Assembly: GCF_000204055.1 (NCBI RefSeq)
Contig: NW_006768798.1
Location: forward strand, 576,839 to 600,765
Reading direction: 5' to 3'
Source of the DNA: Melampsora larici-populina 98AG31
Lineage: Eukaryota; Basidiomycota; Pucciniomycetes; Pucciniales; Melampsoraceae
Length of the DNA stretch: 23,927 nucleotides
Shown: in pieces, positions 1 to 8,320 of the stretch
How positions within the stretch are numbered: position 1 is the stretch's first letter
Layout of the letters: every line of letters begins with the position of its first letter
Notes under the pieces: generated by a model
Told to the model about the DNA's origin: nothing
Seen by the model: only the letters and a program-made list of their open reading frames with translations
Database searches by the model: none
Translations under genes and position numbers: made by a program

Positions 1-1
1 T

Positions 2-3000
2 GACGATTGCTGGATCGCTCTTCCCCACTTGCGACCAGCTAATGTTCGACCCAGAGCCACGACTGCAGTCTTACAAAGTACCTATGTCGACGATATCATT
101 CAGACATCTGCTTTATCTTGTCATTACAGAAATGAAGGCAGTAACATCTTACTCGACAGCGCCTGTTCTGACCATATGGTCTCTGATCGTTCACTCTTTG
201 TCAATTATGTCAACAACCATTCTGAAGTCGCAATCGCTGATGGAGGAGTGATTCATATTGAAGGCAAAGGCGACATCAACCTCAAGTCGTGTAACGAAAC
301 TATAACCTTGTCTGCTTTTCACGTTCCCAAATTAGGGAGTCCTTTGATCAGCATGGGCTGTTTGCTCAACGACGGTTATGTTTTCACTCATGACAAGGGT
401 ATTGTTATGATGACGAAGGATGGTCAAGGAAGTTTTCGAGGACAAGTTCGAAATAAGGTCATCGAATTAGATGCAACTTTAGGCACGTCGCAATCTTTCG
501 TATGTTTCAAGACAACCATCTCTGACTACACTGTCTTACATAGAAGCTCCGGACACACCAATCCTCGACGACTGAACAAAATGTATGGAGTTCAGATGCC
601 GGACAATTGGGTCTGTGAGGAATGTATGCTCTCTAAAGGTCATCACCTACCATATTCTGGTTCACTTCCAAAGACCAATTTTCCCTTAGAATCTGTTCAT
701 AGTGATTTAAGCGGGAAGATTTCAGTTGTATCAGAAGGTGGTGGTCGCTATTATTTTAAACTTACTGATTCTTTTACAAACTATAAATATGTGTACATTA
801 TGCAATCAAAAGCGGAAACTTTCGCATGTTTTATGAAGTTCAAATCAGAAGTTGAGAATCAGCATAATCGAAAAATTGTGAGCTTGGTTAATGACCAAGG
901 CGGAGAGTATATGTCAAATGAATTCCGTCAGATGCTAGAAGAAAATGGAACTGTTTCTTATCTAAGTGCGCCATATACACCTCAGCAAAACTCAGTAGCA
1001 GAACGTGGAAATCGAACCACCACTGAGAAAGCACGGACACTTCTTCAACAGTCAAAATTGCCTTATTCCTTTTGGGGTGAAGCTGTGAGTACGGCGGTGT
1101 TCTTGGAGAATGTCACACCTATGGAGAAAATAGGCGGTCAAACTCCTTATGAACTTTGGTTTGGAAGAAAGTTTGATGTATCGAGATTGAAATCATTTGG
1201 ATGTCAAGCTTATGTGTTAACTCCGAAGCAGTTTCGAAAGAAGTTTGATAACACGTCTGTTAAAGGCATCTTTTCAGGATATCAACTCGGAATGAAAAAT
1301 TATCGAGTCAGACTTAACTCTGGAAAAATTGTGCTTTCACATGACGTAACCTTCGATGAAAACTCTTTTCCGGGAATTGGAAGATCAGAGAGTGATATCA
1401 ATTTTGAAGAAGAAATGGACTCTAATCTTTCTGTCTCTACGCCTATTGTTCCATCAAACATTTCAAATGAAGCATCTTCAAGTACAACAGAGAAAGAAGT
1501 CAATGTTTTACCTTTAACATCAACAGACGAAAGGAATGAGCTGTCACATGAGTCGTCATTAATTCAATCTTCTTCTGAATCAATCATCACGCCCAATCCT
1601 GAAGCGTCAGGCAACCAACTAGTTCTTTTTCAAGAAACACCAATGCAAATCGAACACCCGGTACCAGACTTACCAGATCCTCCAATTCCATTGCCCATTG
1701 TTCCAGAAAAGCGTACGTGGGAATGGCAACCAGCGTCAATACCTGCGCCGAATGACATATCAAGCGTCATTGATCCAGCAAACATCTTACCGCCGGATTC
1801 TAAACGACATCGATCACATGAAGCACGTCGATTGAAACGTATTGATGAACGACGGTTGAAACAAAGCATGAATTATCTAGCAAATCACCAGAATCGACCA
1901 ACAGTGTCAGCAAGAGTCGCTCAGGTAGAAATTGATCCGAAAACTTATCTTCAAGCACTTAAGTCGGATAATTCATTTGACTGGAGAAAGGCTATTGATA
2001 ATGAATTGGAGAATATGGACAGAAGGAAAGTTTGGGATGTATGTGAGTTACCGGAAGGAAAGAATGCAATTGGAACAACTTGGGTGTTTAAAAAGAAGAT
2101 GGGGGGAGATGGAGAACTAATTAAATTCAAGGCTAGATTATGTGCACAAGGATTTTCACAAGAATATGGTGAGGATTATAATGAAACATTTGCACCTACA
2201 GGAAGATTGGCGACCTTACGTACATTAAACACTATGGCTGCTGTACATGATCTAGAAGTTCATCAAATGGATGCAGTAGCTGCATTTCTAAATGGATCAC
2301 CTCAAGAAGTCATTTATTTACGAATTCCTAAAGGCTTGAACATTTCGAATGCATCATTAACATCAGTTTTGAAATTAAATCAAGCGTTATATGGCTTAAA
2401 ACAAGCGCCAAAGGTGTGGTATGATTGTCTCAAAGCCTTTTTCAAAAGCATTTCTTTACTTCCTTCATCATCAGATCCAAGCTTGTTCATTTCTTCAGAT
2501 CCTGGATGGAAATGTTTTGTTCACGTACATGTAGATGATATGACGATTGCGAGTGATGACTTTGGAAGGTTTAGAAGGTTGATAAGTGAAAGGTTTCAGA
2601 TGGATGAGGATGTAGACTACAAGTACATTTTAGGTATGAAGGTGACGAGAGACAGATTAAATAAAACAATTACATTATCGCAAGGACAGTATATTACAAA
2701 TCTTTTAGAGGAATATGGAATGGTGGAAAGTAAAGCGGTAGGATGTCCTATGATACCTAATACATATTTAATTCCTGGTTCAAAAGAAGAAGTTGAGGAA
2801 TTCATCAGTTTGAAAGAAAATTATCGACACGCGGTGGGAATGCTGATGTATTTGAACAATGCAACCAGACCGGATATATCTTTTGTCGTTTCACAACTTT
2901 CACAACATCTCAATGAACCGTCTGTCGTGCACTGGCAAGCGTTTAAACGGGTATTAAGGTATTTAAATGGAACAAGAAATGTTGGGATTGTTTTAGGAGG

Positions 3001-3499
3001 TAAAAATTTAAATTTGAAGGCTTATGCAGATGCGGATTTCGCGGCTTGTCCGTATACAAGGAGGTCAACAGGAGGTTATGTTACAATGTTAGGAGATAGT
3101 ACGGTTAATTGGAAGAGTAAAAAGCAAGAAAACGTAGCAACATCAACAACTGAAGCAGAATATCGGGCAGCTTATGAAGGTGGTCAAGATATTGTTTGGT
3201 TTAATCATTTATTGAAAAATCTGGATATTCAACAAGAAGAATCACCTGTTTTAAATCTGGATAATCAAGGAGGTATAGCGTTAACAAAGAATGAGAAGTT
3301 TAAATCAAGAACAAAGCATGTGGACGTTAAATACCACTGGTTAAGAGAATTGGCGGAAAGTAAGCAAATCAAGGTAGCTTACGTTCCAACGGATGATATG
3401 ATTGCTGATGTTTTAACAAAAGCATTAACACCAGCAAAACACAGAAAATTTTGTTCGTTAATGGGGTTGAATGATGTAACAAAGACGGGGGGGAATTGA
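2..3499 (+). CDS. copia-type Gag-Pol polyprotein, 5' end outside the window
   Basis: The frame is open from the window edge, so the true start is upstream. Residues are counted from the TTG at base 29. The protease motif DSACSDHM begins at residue 43; it has DSA where copia proteases usually have DSG. A zinc-finger-like HX3-5H/CX2C segment precedes the integrase, whose acidic triad is D226, D289 and E325, with the family spacing of 35 residues between the second D and E. After a Ser/Pro-rich linker (about 430-620) comes reverse transcriptase, with the TWVFKKK start, a YGLKQAP block and the catalytic VDD at 835-837. RNase H follows, with AYADADFA (D1001), TEAEY and DNQGG motifs. The stop TGA at 3497-3499 overlaps the first bases of the 3' LTR. 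The enzyme set would copy element RNA into DNA in virus-like particles and insert it. No broken motif is evident apart from the DSA variant. Confidence 0.93.
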   Translation, partial: DDCWIALPHLRPANVRPRATTAVLQSTYVDDIIQTSALSCHYRNEGSNILLDSACSDHMVSDRSLFVNYVNNHSEVAIADGGVIHIEGKGDINLKSCNETITLSAFHVPKLGSPLISMGCLLNDGYVFTHDKGIVMMTKDGQGSFRGQVRNKVIELDATLGTSQSFVCFKTTISDYTVLHRSSGHTNPRRLNKMYGVQMPDNWVCEECMLSKGHHLPYSGSLPKTNFPLESVHSDLSGKISVVSEGGGRYYFKLTDSFTNYKYVYIMQSKAETFACFMKFKSEVENQHNRKIVSLVNDQGGEYMSNEFRQMLEENGTVSYLSAPYTPQQNSVAERGNRTTTEKARTLLQQSKLPYSFWGEAVSTAVFLENVTPMEKIGGQTPYELWFGRKFDVSRLKSFGCQAYVLTPKQFRKKFDNTSVKGIFSGYQLGMKNYRVRLNSGKIVLSHDVTFDENSFPGIGRSESDINFEEEMDSNLSVSTPIVPSNISNEASSSTTEKEVNVLPLTSTDERNELSHESSLIQSSSESIITPNPEASGNQLVLFQETPMQIEHPVPDLPDPPIPLPIVPEKRTWEWQPASIPAPNDISSVIDPANILPPDSKRHRSHEARRLKRIDERRLKQSMNYLANHQNRPTVSARVAQVEIDPKTYLQALKSDNSFDWRKAIDNELENMDRRKVWDVCELPEGKNAIGTTWVFKKKMGGDGELIKFKARLCAQGFSQEYGEDYNETFAPTGRLATLRTLNTMAAVHDLEVHQMDAVAAFLNGSPQEVIYLRIPKGLNISNASLTSVLKLNQALYGLKQAPKVWYDCLKAFFKSISLLPSSSDPSLFISSDPGWKCFVHVHVDDMTIASDDFGRFRRLISERFQMDEDVDYKYILGMKVTRDRLNKTITLSQGQYITNLLEEYGMVESKAVGCPMIPNTYLIPGSKEEVEEFISLKENYRHAVGMLMYLNNATRPDISFVVSQLSQHLNEPSVVHWQAFKRVLRYLNGTRNVGIVLGGKNLNLKAYADADFAACPYTRRSTGGYVTMLGDSTVNWKSKKQENVATSTTEAEYRAAYEGGQDIVWFNHLLKNLDIQQEESPVLNLDNQGGIALTKNEKFKSRTKHVDVKYHWLRELAESKQIKVAYVPTDDMIADVLTKALTPAKHRKFCSLMGLNDVTKTGGN

Positions 3500-3809
3500 G
3501 ACAAAGACGCGTGGTTGTGTTATGCGCTTATGGTTTTTCTTTTTGCTTACATCATTAAACTAGAATGACGTCATGATTTGAGTTCTTATAAAGGGTCATC
3601 ACTTTCATACAATTGTAAATCCCTTTTTCTTCATCGAACTCAAATCTTTTTCTCTTAAACAATCTTCATTTATCAGATTGTTTAATCTCATTCGATCAGT
3701 GTGTTAGCTTTTATAACAAAGCTAATAACCTGTCATTCACAGGTATTGTTTAATCTCATTCGATCAGTGTGTTAGCTTTTATAACAAAGCTAATAACCTG
3801 TCATTCACA
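3497..3809 (+). repeat. 3' long terminal repeat of the copia element
   Basis: The LTR is placed from TG just after the polypurine tract (start sequence TGAGACAAAG) to CA at about 3809 (end sequence CATTCACA). It is about 313 bp with no open frame. It contains a TATA box (3587-3592), a perfect CRE palindrome and T/C-rich U5 sequence. The start is well supported by the adjacent polypurine tract. The end is uncertain because a 68-bp unit is duplicated there and each copy ends with the same CA, so the LTR could end in either copy. Comparing with the 5' LTR outside the window would settle this. Confidence 0.65.
3565..3592 (+). promoter_or_regulatory. LTR promoter: CRE palindrome plus TATA box
   Basis: A perfect ten-base palindrome ATGACGTCAT at 3565-3574 contains the full cAMP-response element TGACGTCA. 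The TATA box TATAAA lies 13 bases further on at 3587-3592. In fungi CRE-type sites are bound by ATF/CREB bZIP factors linked to stress signalling. Their placement in U3 next to the TATA box suggests stress-responsive transcription of the retrotransposon; that is inference. Confidence 0.55.
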
Positions 3810-3812
3810 GGT
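3677..3812 (+). repeat. 68-bp tandem duplication at the LTR end
   Basis: Two identical 68-bp units lie head to tail at 3677-3744 and 3745-3812, starting ATTGTTTAATCTC and ending CATTCACAGGT. A short extra ATCTCATTC follows, echoing part of the unit. No mismatch was seen between the copies, so the duplication is recent. It lies across the LTR/recombinase junction. Confidence 0.9.
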
Positions 3813-3814
3813 AT

Positions 3815-4681
3815 CTCATTCAATTAGAGTTTGTGGTTTGGGCGTCGATCAAGGATGAAAAGCTAGCGGTAAATGACAAATCAGTAAAATCCTCGACGCT
3901 GAAAGCTTATATAGGAGGTATTAAGGTGTGGCATACCTATCACGGCGTAGACTATCCAACCAAAGTTGATCAATCCATCAAACTGTTATTGAAAGCATTG
4001 AAAATGATGGAAGCGAAGTTTGAAGAGGAAGATTGGAAGAGACCACCGGTACTTCTATCGGACCTGGTAATCTTACTTGAGGTGCTATCTGAGCAAGGAG
4101 AGAAACAGTTGGCTATGTTACCTGCAGCTCTGGTGGCGTTTTGGGGTACTGCTAGATTGGGAGAACTACTTACAGATGATCCCAAGAAAGTGATGCCGAG
4201 GTGGGACGATCTAGTTTGGGCAAAAGACAAGTCCTACGTGAAGATGGCCATCCACAACGCAAAGACTGCTAGCCCGGGAGAAACTCAGTGGATTTACCTT
4301 TACAGACACGATACTCTTCTAGATCCGGTGTCCATGCTGGAGTCCTGGTTCGCATACAAAGTAAGGAAGCCTAGAGACAAAATCTTTTGCTACACAAAAG
4401 ATGGAAAGAAGTGTCGGTTAGGGAAGGCAGAAACTATCAGGGAATTCAGAAAAATCTGGAATGACCGAAGATCGAAAAAGAAACAACTTCTTCATGGGCA
4501 CTCGTTCCGAATCGGTGGCGCGTCGCTCCGTTGGAATTTGGGAGCTGACAAGGATGAAGTGAAGAGGTGTGGTCGTTGGTCCTCAGACGCTTACATGATC
4601 TACTTGAGGAAGTTTTCTGCTAAAGACCTGGAAGCAACGAGGAAGTTGATGGTCGATCTGCACTGGGTATCACCTAAATGA
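3815..4681 (+). CDS. tyrosine recombinase (Crypton/YR-element type), 5' truncated
   Basis: This is a DNA strand-exchange enzyme of the tyrosine recombinase family, as found in fungal Crypton and other YR mobile elements. Numbering from the GTG at 3833 (282 residues), the complete catalytic set is present: R108 in GTARLGEL, K144, H223 and R226 in HSFRIGG, W249 in GRWSS and Y257 in AYMIYLR. An N-terminal helical DNA-binding segment (STLKAYIGGIKVWH) precedes it. No good ATG exists at the 5' end. The frame is open back to a TAA at 3794-3796, inside the copia LTR repeat, so the native start has been removed or lies beyond the copia insertion. The gene ends with a normal TGA/TAA-free core and a TGA at 4679-4681. 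A Ngaro/DIRS origin is possible, but no reverse transcriptase of that type is visible. It is probably not expressed as a full protein now. Confidence 0.85.
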   Translation, partial: LIQLEFVVWASIKDEKLAVNDKSVKSSTLKAYIGGIKVWHTYHGVDYPTKVDQSIKLLLKALKMMEAKFEEEDWKRPPVLLSDLVILLEVLSEQGEKQLAMLPAALVAFWGTARLGELLTDDPKKVMPRWDDLVWAKDKSYVKMAIHNAKTASPGETQWIYLYRHDTLLDPVSMLESWFAYKVRKPRDKIFCYTKDGKKCRLGKAETIREFRKIWNDRRSKKKQLLHGHSFRIGGASLRWNLGADKDEVKRCGRWSSDAYMIYLRKFSAKDLEATRKLMVDLHWVSPK

Positions 4682-5201
4682 TTGGTTGTTGGGATCACTC
4701 TTCCGCGTGAGGTTGTAAGCTTGGTTCTTGTTCTTCGAACTTGTCACGTCGAGTGCTTTCTAATGAATTCGAAATACCTCTGTTCCTTCCAAGTTGATCG
4801 GCATTTAGGAGGCTAGATGTGATCGCTCTTCTAGCTTATTCTGAGTCTCCTGTATAATTTGTAACATAAGCCTTTCCTAGAGGTATGATACAGGTAGAAC
4901 TTTGTTTGCTTGTGATAATTCTATACTGTGGTACAGCCTGTTTTTCCGGCTGGTACCGTTGTGTGTTGGGGTGTCTCACGGAAGACCGAAATATGGGGGC
5001 TTCCCTAGGCTCACGGTTCAGTCCCCCGTGAGTTATGGGGAAGAGAAGACCCCATCGGGTCTCCTTGTTCTCAACCCGACTGAACGGTTATTTTGATGGT
5101 AGACGTCTACCATTGAGACCCGCTCCGCCGGGGACTACCCCCACACCACCCCAGTAAGAAAAATCACCTTAAGATAAAAAGATTTAAGTTGATCTTTTTA
5201 T
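4682..5201. repeat. hairpin-rich region downstream of the recombinase
   Basis: No gene is seen, but inverted repeats are unusually dense and the sequence is locally GC-rich. They are: GGTACAGCC (4930-4938) against GGCTGGTACC (4948-4957), imperfect; CTCACGG/CCGTGAG (5010-5032); AGACCC/GGGTCT (5047-5062); CGGGTCTC (5056-5063) against GAGACCCG (5115-5122), which encloses an 18-bp perfect palindrome ATGGTAGACGTCTACCAT (5096-5113); and a perfect 10-bp stem ATAAAAAGAT/ATCTTTTTAT (5174-5201). They may be the 3' non-coding end of the YR element or the end of another element. Confidence 0.6.
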
Positions 5202-5749
5202 TGGCGTGGTTACAAGGATTCCTCATGGAGGTTTTCCAAATTCCTGTAACAAGTAACGAGCCAACCAAAATACATCTGGCTGAGTCGAACTGTAGAAAAA
5301 CAGAGACTCAACCGATGCACCCCCTCCTACTAGAACCCTACAGATATAGTAGTGGACTGACTATATCATCCTCTTATGATTATTTTATTTCTCACTAGGT
5401 AAACAAAAGTATTGTTGAAAAACATAAAGAACAATTGTTATTCTTATTTCATTCACCACCAACATATTTAGTAAAATTGATAAAACACATGCAAAACTAT
5501 TCTTAATTTTATGGAAAAGAGAAAACACACATTTCATGTGATCTTTGTACCAAAACTAAAACACATCATACTTGTATCATTTGAGTCAATTGGGATTTTG
5601 ATTGCAGTTGTTGGTTTGAGTAATGAGAAGACATAATTTAATCTGATTGAACAATATTGAGGTCATCCTTTTTTTTCTAGCACCCTGATAGCATTCACCT
5701 GTAATTTCAGCACATCTGTTCATACAGATCACTGGACTGCAGCTTTAAG
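5202..5749. other. AT-rich non-coding stretch
   Basis: No convincing gene is visible. The first 200 bases include a short imperfect inverted repeat (TTACAAGGATT near 5210 against AATTCCTGTAA near 5240). From about 5400 the sequence is AT-rich with no long open frame. Confidence 0.5.
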
Positions 5750-6130
5750 CTACTCTGATATCACATCAATCACCATTACACAATTGTTTACATCAGGAAA
5801 TTGGGTTTCACTCTTGATGTTGAAGATATCCAAAGCCTTCTGTAAGTGTGGAAGCTTGTTGGCTTTGATGTGAAATACTGGTGATAGCTTGATTGATGTC
5901 AGCTGAGCAAGCTGCCTTCTTATTTTCAAGCTTAAGTGCAGCTCTAGCCTTGAAAACCACATCAATGAAAGCTGAAGCAATCACAGTTGCAAGTGTCACA
6001 GGATTGACCTTGCAAGCTGGTGTTGTCTTTTTTGACATCAGAGACAGGAGTAGGCTTTTTCAAAGTCAAAGGCTTGAGATCTTCTTTTTTGATGGTAGAG
6101 ATAGTAATAGTTCTGTTTGGGGTTTAATGC
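5750..6130 (-). pseudogene. frameshifted or spliced coding remnant, family not recognised
   Basis: On the minus strand, three successive reading frames look coding. From about 6125 to 6020 one frame encodes a Lys/Thr-rich segment (TIKKEDLKPLTLKKPTPVSD). From 6038 to about 5880 a second frame encodes an Ala-rich helical segment (VIASAFIDVVFKARAALK). From about 5900 to 5750 a third frame ends ...FPDVNNCVMVIDVISE before a TAG at 5752-5750. No convincing pair of splice sites joins the last two, so frameshift decay is the simpler reading. A gene with small introns remains possible. Function unknown. Confidence 0.35.
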
Positions 6131-6300
6131 TTGAGACATTCTGAGTCTGTTCCATTGATACCAATGGTATCACAGGTTACACTTGTATAAAAATAGAAAA
6201 ACAGAAAAAAATTGCTACTAATGACCTGATTGATTTACCTTTCCTTTTTCACTTGAAACGTCTTTGTCTTCTTCAATCAGCTATTTATCTGAAACTTTGA

Positions 6301-6751
6301 CTACTTGAGGATAATCCTCAGCATGTCTTTTTTGTGAGTTAATCCTTCTCCAAACACTTCACAATATTGCTTGTCTTCTAAATACTTTTGATCTACTATC
6401 ATTATTTCCACTTCCTGATCCTCCTTTGCCTTGACTTGCAAATCAGAATTCATTCCAGTACATAAAGCCCCAGCCAGTTTAGATGCATGAAGGAACACAT
6501 CCATCTCATCATACAGGTCAAAATGTTTAGTTTGGAGCTTCATGGCATCCTTATAATTCTAGGAAAGATCAAACCAAAGGCCAGATAGATTGATATCAAG
6601 CAGAATACCAGATGCAACAACTGACCTTGCCTCCAGTGTCCCAACTCCCACCATTCATCTGGCATGTTGATCTTGCAACCACACATCCAATTCCAGGGTT
6701 TCCTTTGACTCTTTTGATTCCAGTATAAGAATCTTTGTTCTGAATCAATAG
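6301..6751 (-). CDS. two 3' exons of an unrecognised gene
   Basis: Two minus-strand exons join in phase. The first is 6751-6626 (42 codons), preceded by a good acceptor (CTTCAG). The second is 6558-6301 (86 codons including the TAG stop). The intron, 6625-6559 (67 bp), has donor GTCAGT and acceptor CCTAG. The encoded part contains GNPGIGCVVARSTCQMNGGS, then after the junction NYKDAMKLQTKHFDLYDEMD and an acidic C-terminal tail. No domain was recognised. An upstream exon should exist beyond 6751; a candidate open segment around 6960-6900 (GEDWKPIAYTNVH) could not be joined with a consensus donor. It may be a lineage-specific gene or transposon-derived. Confidence 0.4.
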
Positions 6752-6982
6752 CTGAAGAAAAAAGAAAAACAACATTGATTGAAATGGGGATTTGATTTGG
6801 AATTTGATCTTGAGTGAAGGAACAATGAATGCAAAGATAACAAGATAAATCCACCAAATTGGATACATTTTGACATCATGTCTTTTGGATATGCAAGATT
6901 ATATCAAGTATGGACATTGGTGTAAGCAATTGGTTTCCAGTCTTCACCAATCATATCACCATCCTCTTTTTGAGTTAAAAAT

Positions 6983-7173
6983 TTATTGAGTGCAAATCAA
7001 ATCTTGATATTGGTTGAGTTTGCCTTTGTACACTTTGGGGCGTGTGGGTCCTTCTTGACTCAAAGCATGCTGTCTGATATTTCCAAGGATGGTTTGGAAG
7101 TTGAGCTCAAACAACAAAGGAGGAGGGCTGGTGGTTGAAGGTGAAAGTGGAAGAAGAGAAGTCAAGAGGGAGG
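6983..7173 (-). CDS. short open frame or exon next to a MITE, unrecognised
   Basis: A minus-strand open frame runs from the MITE edge to a TAA at 6985-6983, with a Ser/Pro-rich start and then a segment reading GPTRPKVYKGKLNQYQ. Its composition looks coding, but there is no own start codon: the apparent ATG at 7192 lies inside the adjacent MITE. The MITE end supplies TTTTTACAG immediately before it, which could serve as a splice acceptor. It may be an internal exon of the same minus-strand gene as 6301-6751, or a remnant cut by the MITE. Confidence 0.25.
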
Positions 7174-7802
7174 CACTGTAAAAATTATACATTCAATTTC
7201 TCCTCAAGTGGGAATGGAAAAGATATTAAGAGTATAGTTTGTAATAAAACAACTTACCACTGCACACTTGAGCCATAACACCCACACTACATACATGGAG
7301 CAGGCTGAGTGAATGAGTGGCTATCATGTACATACAGATTTGCTCAGTTATCTGCTCATCTGGATAATTGAATCATATGTAATACATGCTGTAACTTTTT
7401 TCAGTGTGACACAAGCATTCCAAAAATTGACTACATACACCGACTGAAAGCTTTGGTGTAATTTAATTGACAGCACTTTATGTAACACCCTTTCTGTTAC
7501 TGAAAAATGGCTACAAGAGTATTGCCCAAGTAGCTATGAAGGTATATGTAATCAATTTTTGGCACAATTTTGTCAAAGTGAAAAACATTACATGATGTAT
7601 CACATGTGATTTACTTATTTAGTAGGGCAGACAACTGAGCAGACTTGTATGTACGTGAAAGCCATTTATTGACTCACCCTTCAGCACATATGTAGTGTGG
7701 GTTTTATGGCTCAGGTGTGCCAAGGTAGATCCTTGTATGACAAACTATGCACTTGATAATTTTCCCATTCCCACTTGTGGATGATGTATAATGTTTACAG
7801 TG
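7174..7802. mobile_element. 629-bp foldback MITE
   Basis: The two ends are long inverted copies of each other. The left end begins CACTGTAAAAATTATAC; the right end, reversed, begins CACTGTAAACATTATAC. By eye the similarity continues inward for roughly 270 bases per arm at about 75-80 percent, including a well conserved block TGAGCCATAA and ACCCACACTACATA in each arm. Only about 100 bases of loop remain, so the whole element could fold into one stem. There is no coding capacity. The flanks AGGGAGG and AGGGAAG are similar but not identical, compatible with a decayed 7-8 bp target duplication as made by hAT elements. Confidence 0.75.
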
Positions 7803-8144
7803 AGGGAAGATGATGATCCATCAACTGTGCAGCATATATTCTTCCTTATAATAAACTCATTACATATGAATAAATTACATGTAGTAATTACAATAAACCA
7901 CACTTGTAATACAATCAAATACAATTACATACATGTGATAACCAGTTACACATATGCCACACAAAATACTCATTTCTATTCTTACTTATATTCATTTATT
8001 CTATTTCTTCTAATCTATTTTCTATATCTTCTCTTACTATGTCATATTCAGAAAGATCCACAATATTCAAAAAACAATTTACACCCGGATCAATATGGAA
8101 GATGATCCAGAATGGTTTGTTATAGAAAATACATTGCCAGCATA
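7803..8144. other. AT-rich stretch with ACATGTGAT-like words
   Basis: No supported gene. The sequence is very AT-rich with repeated short words such as ATTACATGT and ACATGTGAT, related to the 12-bp palindrome ATCACATGTGAT at 7599-7610 in the neighbouring MITE. An open frame of about 100 codons on the plus strand here is low-complexity and probably chance. Confidence 0.4.
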
Positions 8145-8320
8145 GATGCCTCGGGTTGAGAAATCCGAGGCATCATCGGAGGCAAATCCTCGGACAGACC
8201 TTGTCCGAGGTTTTCGCCTGAGGTATTTTTTTGCCCTGAGAATTACCTCGGATCAAAACCTTGGGAAGCTTCTGTCCAAGGTTTTGCATCCGAGGATACC
8301 TTGGATTTTGTAATCCGAGG
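8145..8320. repeat. array of four CCGAGG/CCTCGG hairpins
   Basis: Four consecutive inverted repeats share the core CCTCGG/CCGAGG. (1) GATGCCTCGG/CCGAGGCATC, 10-bp perfect stem, 8145-8174. (2) CCTCGGACA/TGTCCGAGG, 9-bp perfect stem at 8188-8210, extended outward with small mismatches to about 8179-8219. (3) 8246-8264 against 8276-8295, 19-20 bp arms with one indel. (4) CCTTGGATT/AATCCGAGG at 8299-8320 with one G-T type mismatch. It is more GC-rich than its surroundings. It is probably a repeat-derived or non-autonomous element, but no outer terminal repeats or target duplication were identified. Confidence 0.75.

Larger units (their letters stand above)
1..3812 (+). mobile_element. Ty1/copia LTR retrotransposon, 3' portion
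   Basis: This is the 3' part of a copia-superfamily retrotransposon. The domain order protease, integrase, reverse transcriptase, RNase H is diagnostic of Ty1/copia, since Ty3/gypsy has integrase last. The 5' LTR, primer binding site and most of gag lie before the window. A purine run with seven G (3487-3493) acts as polypurine tract just before the 3' LTR. The pol frame has no internal stop or frameshift, so the copy is probably young. The right end is fused to a tyrosine recombinase gene that lacks its start. The exact end (about 3809-3812) is inferred, because the matching 5' LTR and target duplication cannot be seen. Confidence 0.9.

Noticed and set aside
1300..1869. Minus-strand open frames opposite the copia linker region
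   Set aside because: They mirror the low-complexity linker of the intact pol frame and show no domain or start context.
5270..5320. tRNA-like GAGTCGAACTG word
   Set aside because: No cloverleaf, A-box or acceptor pairing could be built around it.
7791..8105. Plus-strand 104-codon open frame
   Set aside because: It starts in the MITE terminus and continues through very AT-rich repeats; composition looks like chance.
8145..8320. CRISPR-like array
   Set aside because: Repeats are palindromic six-base cores with irregular spacing, not constant repeats with unique spacers, and the setting is eukaryotic.
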